From Apostichopus japonicus (Eukaryota > Echinodermata > Holothuroidea > Aspidochirotida > Stichopodidae), in contig NC_092579.1 in the NCBI RefSeq assembly GCF_037975245.1, positions 28,980,166-29,042,165 on the forward strand: a stretch of DNA of 62,000 bases. The letters run 5' to 3'. Under the pieces are notes generated by a model. It made no database searches. It worked only from the letters and a program-made list of their open reading frames with translations, and had not been told where the DNA came from. Below are positions 59,201-62,000 of the stretch, piece by piece. Within the stretch, counting starts at the first letter, position 1; the number at the start of each line of letters is the position of its first letter. Both the position numbers and the translations under genes were made by a program.

Positions 59201-60239
59201 TCACCTTCCCTGTTATTCCACGACGCTGTTATTGACATATTGTTGAAACTGGTTCGAGATGGAGATGGGTGTAAAAGTGACGTCATTTTAGTTCACATAA
59301 AGTTGATCATATTTTTGAAAACAGCTACATTGTTATTAAAAGGTATATTCCGGTAGTAAAAGTCGATTGTTCAATATAAATGCTGAAAAATTCCTCCAAC
59401 CATAGGTCTAAATCACACTCTCATAGAATTTTGAATCGCAAAGATATGTAATTTTCAAATTTGGTGGTATTTGTAAATGTACATCTGGCAACAATAGAAT
59501 CAATGAGGTCATCACGGCAAATTCAGCTGAAAATAGTTTTGTTTTTTATGTAATATGGGACTCACTTCTTCATGGAAGAGAGTAATATTTCTACGAAAGA
59601 AAAGTTGTAATTTGATGGAATACAGGCAGCACGTGCCATAACAGGGACTTGCTCGCGTAACACTTGGCTGCGTAGAATGAGTTATCGGGTGCAGATTTGT
59701 CCAAATCTATATTTAAATTAGGGCCTTTGTGTGCCTTGCTGACGCGAAGTTATAGTGTCACTACACTTAGGTGTGTGGACGTTGCTAGATTCAGGTGGCC
59801 AGTCGTCCATGGGTTCCATGGACAGTCCCCGAATTCCATTTTATCGTCACGTGAACAAAAGTGTCCTGGATTTATATTATGTCCCTGGAATATGTAACAT
59901 ATGTCGTCATACTATGATGAGACTCAACCACACCGTTACATATCCTGCATTGGTTGGGTTATGGTGATGTGATATATTATAATGGCATAATAGCTTTCTG
60001 ATAAGATCATCATAATAAAAGTAACCAATTTCACCTGTTTCAAATCCTCGAATATACGTCACTCAAGTCGAGTTTGAACGTTGATGGTTAAAGCTATGTG
60101 TAAACTGTTCATTATCCATTCAAGAAGTATATAATTATGTCCAGCTTTTTTTGTCCCACAATAACAGCCCCCGTCCATCACCCCACCCACCATCTCCGTC
60201 CATGTCCAATGTTATAGCCAGATCTACCGTAGTTCGACA
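56294..60239. other. Long spacer of the F-G unit, non-coding
   Basis: 56294-56635 matches 8418-8755 and includes the 67-codon frame at 56351-56554. 56641-60239 matches 12345-15970. The unoccupied site of the 8760-12344 insertion is at about 56631-56640. G-rich runs lie at 58010-58023 and 58170-58182. The downstream module of gene G starts near 59940. No gene is recognised. Confidence 0.6.
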
Positions 60240-61757
60240 TTAGACATGTTTATCAAATGTGTGTAAGTCCAGATGAAGAGGTTCACTCCCTGCAGCTTGT
60301 GAGAAGATGAAAAATCCCAACGCTACATTCCAATCAAAACTTTTCACGTCTTCCTTTTCAAATGCATAGCATACGGCGTTAGTAATGCTTATGCTACAAT
60401 CTTCACTGATTGGAAGCGGAAAGATGGAGAACTTGACACCTGTTTCAGTGTGGATATCGGTGTGTGCGATGACTCTTCGTTTGGTTCCTGTCTGACTTTC
60501 GATTCTGAATACTAATATCAATTTAAAGGTCTTTAAAAGTTTTGGAAGCTGGTAGTTTACAGTAACAAACTCAAACTTTCCAGAAGGAATTTCCAATCGG
60601 CACTCTTCTACTTGTCGTTTAACACTGTGTTCGCCTGCCGTTACTTGGTAAACGGGAATGTTACGGTTCTCCAAGTGTACGGGCCTTCCAACGTACGTAC
60701 TATCCTCTGCCACCTGCTCGCCGTTCTTGATTTTGAAGCGGAGTTCATGAAATTTCCTTTGCTTAAACTCCATACTTTTCCCCTCGTACAAATTTTCAAC
60801 CTGATCGTAATAGTGGTGTCGATTATGTTCCACCATGTAAGGCACGGGGATTTCCAAATATAAACGTGGTCTCTCCACTTTGATTGGTACCTCGTCAAAA
60901 TTCTGTTCGTTGAATAGCGCGCGTGTCCACAACGCAGATTCAAGTCTTCCAGGGAACGCGCTTCTCATCTCATCCATGTATTCCCCGGCGTACAATTCCC
61001 TCAGTTCTGATGCTTTCATTTGTGTTAGACGCAGAAGTGCCAAAAGACGATGAAGTTCTCGGGTCTTACCTGCCTGCTTCAAAGCATCCATCTTTGGCTT
61101 CAGTTTTTGGAAGATGGCGTACTCACTATCAGCAACGACGTTAGAACTTCGGAGGACGTCACAGAGGAAATCGACATTGAAGGAAGAGACCACCTCTGCA
61201 TCTTCGAAGAAAAGCTCACTCTGGATTCTGAGCATAGTAATCTGGACGACTGACTTTGTATATTTGACGTTTGCCGCTTGTTCCACAAATTTGAGGAGGT
61301 AGGGCCTAATTGGTAGCACTGCAACTTGTTTGTATATGAACTGCGTACAAACTACCAACAACGGAGCCACGTCGTACTTAGTAGCTAAAATGATATGATG
61401 CCATACCGTCTGAAGGCTGAGGTCTATCGTCTCCGTGTACATGTAACGAATGAAGTCTTCCATGGAAGATAAAGATTCGTCATCTGCTTCAAGTGTAATT
61501 ATAAGAATTGCCCCATCGATGTTCATGGACCTTCCCCACTTTCTACGTTCACTGAGAATATGCTGCTTTATCGGATTACTCCAACTGGCAACTATTACTT
61601 GATGAGCGTATATCTTTCTGTTTCCTTTTGAGATGATAGCGAGATCGGTAAATCTTTTCTTTGGCATGTTGAACAGAGTGGCTACTTTGACTGAGACTGA
61701 GCTGCGCGTTCGTTTTGCGTCACCATCTTCTTGATGAGACGGGCGTTTTGACCACCC
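60240..61757 (-). CDS. Gene G, exon 2: BTB-BACK protein (5' exon outside the window)
   Basis: This exon has 505 codons plus stop. BTB, BACK and the C-terminal domain are complete, with the longest tail together with A (ends L-H-T-F-D-K-H-V). It is the closest relative of gene fragment B, whose tail ends D-R-H-V. The BTB domain shares I-S-K-G-N-R-K and E-A-D-D-E-S-L with A, not with F. Private changes include M-P-K-K-R-F in place of M-P-N-H-A-F and the patch R-S-M-N-I-D-G-A-I. The acceptor CCTTTCCAG is intact. The first coding exon should lie about 0.6-1.5 kb beyond position 61757, past the window end. Confidence 0.85.
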   Translation of the reverse strand, partial: GWSKRPSHQEDGDAKRTRSSVSVKVATLFNMPKKRFTDLAIISKGNRKIYAHQVIVASWSNPIKQHILSERRKWGRSMNIDGAILIITLEADDESLSSMEDFIRYMYTETIDLSLQTVWHHIILATKYDVAPLLVVCTQFIYKQVAVLPIRPYLLKFVEQAANVKYTKSVVQITMLRIQSELFFEDAEVVSSFNVDFLCDVLRSSNVVADSEYAIFQKLKPKMDALKQAGKTRELHRLLALLRLTQMKASELRELYAGEYMDEMRSAFPGRLESALWTRALFNEQNFDEVPIKVERPRLYLEIPVPYMVEHNRHHYYDQVENLYEGKSMEFKQRKFHELRFKIKNGEQVAEDSTYVGRPVHLENRNIPVYQVTAGEHSVKRQVEECRLEIPSGKFEFVTVNYQLPKLLKTFKLILVFRIESQTGTKRRVIAHTDIHTETGVKFSIFPLPISEDCSISITNAVCYAFEKEDVKSFDWNVALGFFIFSQAAGSEPLHLDLHTFDKHV

Positions 61758-62000
61758 CTGGAAAGGTAACAAGCCATAATATGAAACTGGACGTTAGTAA
61801 TGAAATAATTAAAGCAAATTCTCTTGCGTGGTAATGCGCACCTTCAATTTTTACAGGAATTCATGTTTTAAAGAGACAAGTTGAACCTAATCCAAGATGT
61901 TTGACTAAGTACATCCAACCTTCATCGCAAGTAACCTTACTACTGTACCTCGCGAGAAACCCACGTTTGAGTTAAATTATCTCTGTTACATCTATGTTGA
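61758..62000 (-). other. Partial intron of gene G
   Basis: The acceptor side of the intron, collinear with 51090-51330. The donor and exon 1 are not in the window. Confidence 0.65.

Overview
The window is metazoan nuclear DNA. It is AT-rich and intron-bearing, has no operon structure or bacterial-type gene density, and is packed with animal transposons: a tRNA-derived SINE, a two-ORF non-LTR retrotransposon, RTE-type and Penelope-like fragments, many hAT-like elements and a TTAA-flanked foldback element. The repeat spectrum suggests a marine invertebrate, and an echinoderm or other invertebrate deuterostome is my best guess. Nothing in the sequence fixes the species.

The only host gene family I can support is a tandem array of BTB-BACK proteins, all on the minus strand. 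Copies are named here by exon 2: A (1022-2551), B (broken fragment, 15971-17382), C (20581-22008), D (34726-36141), E (43409-44890), F (49662-51089) and G (60240-61757, first exon beyond the window). Each complete gene has a short acidic, Met-rich first coding exon (41-52 codons) and one long second exon. That exon carries BTB, BACK and a roughly 200-residue C-terminal domain. The join is a phase-0 intron (GAG or AAG, then GTAAAA; acceptor TTTCCAG before GGG-TGG). In A, C, D, E and F an acceptor 10 nt before the ATG, with an in-frame TAA between, shows that at least one 5' non-coding exon lies further upstream.

Each gene sits in a repeat unit: a downstream module, the gene, an upstream module ending in a tetranucleotide microsatellite, then (TA)n tracts, a hAT relic and a long AT-rich spacer. 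The A-to-B stretch (about 700-17380) and the F-to-G stretch (about 49300-60700) are close copies of each other. The C-D, D-E and E-F intervals are older, rearranged versions. Because the units are paralogous, several transposons have their unoccupied site elsewhere in the same window, so their ends and target duplications can be read directly.

Insertions by region: 4344-5536 hAT-like with a nested 373-bp element; 8760-12344 a composite of nested hAT elements plus Penelope-like RT pieces; 16123-17059 a hAT-like element inside gene fragment B; 22929-23297 one in the gene C intron; 24217-28730 an apparently intact LINE in the C-unit microsatellite; 29948-30388 an RTE-type fragment in (TA)n; 37744-39440 a hAT-like element with a nested one upstream of gene D; 47677-48237 a TTAA-flanked foldback element.

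The most unusual biology is the BTB-BACK array. The BACK core is nucleotide-identical over about 197 bp in four paralogs, while patches of the BTB domain a few hundred bases away differ strongly. C-terminal tails have also been lost or replaced independently. This looks like gene conversion combined with local diversification, as in rapidly evolving recognition or adaptor families.
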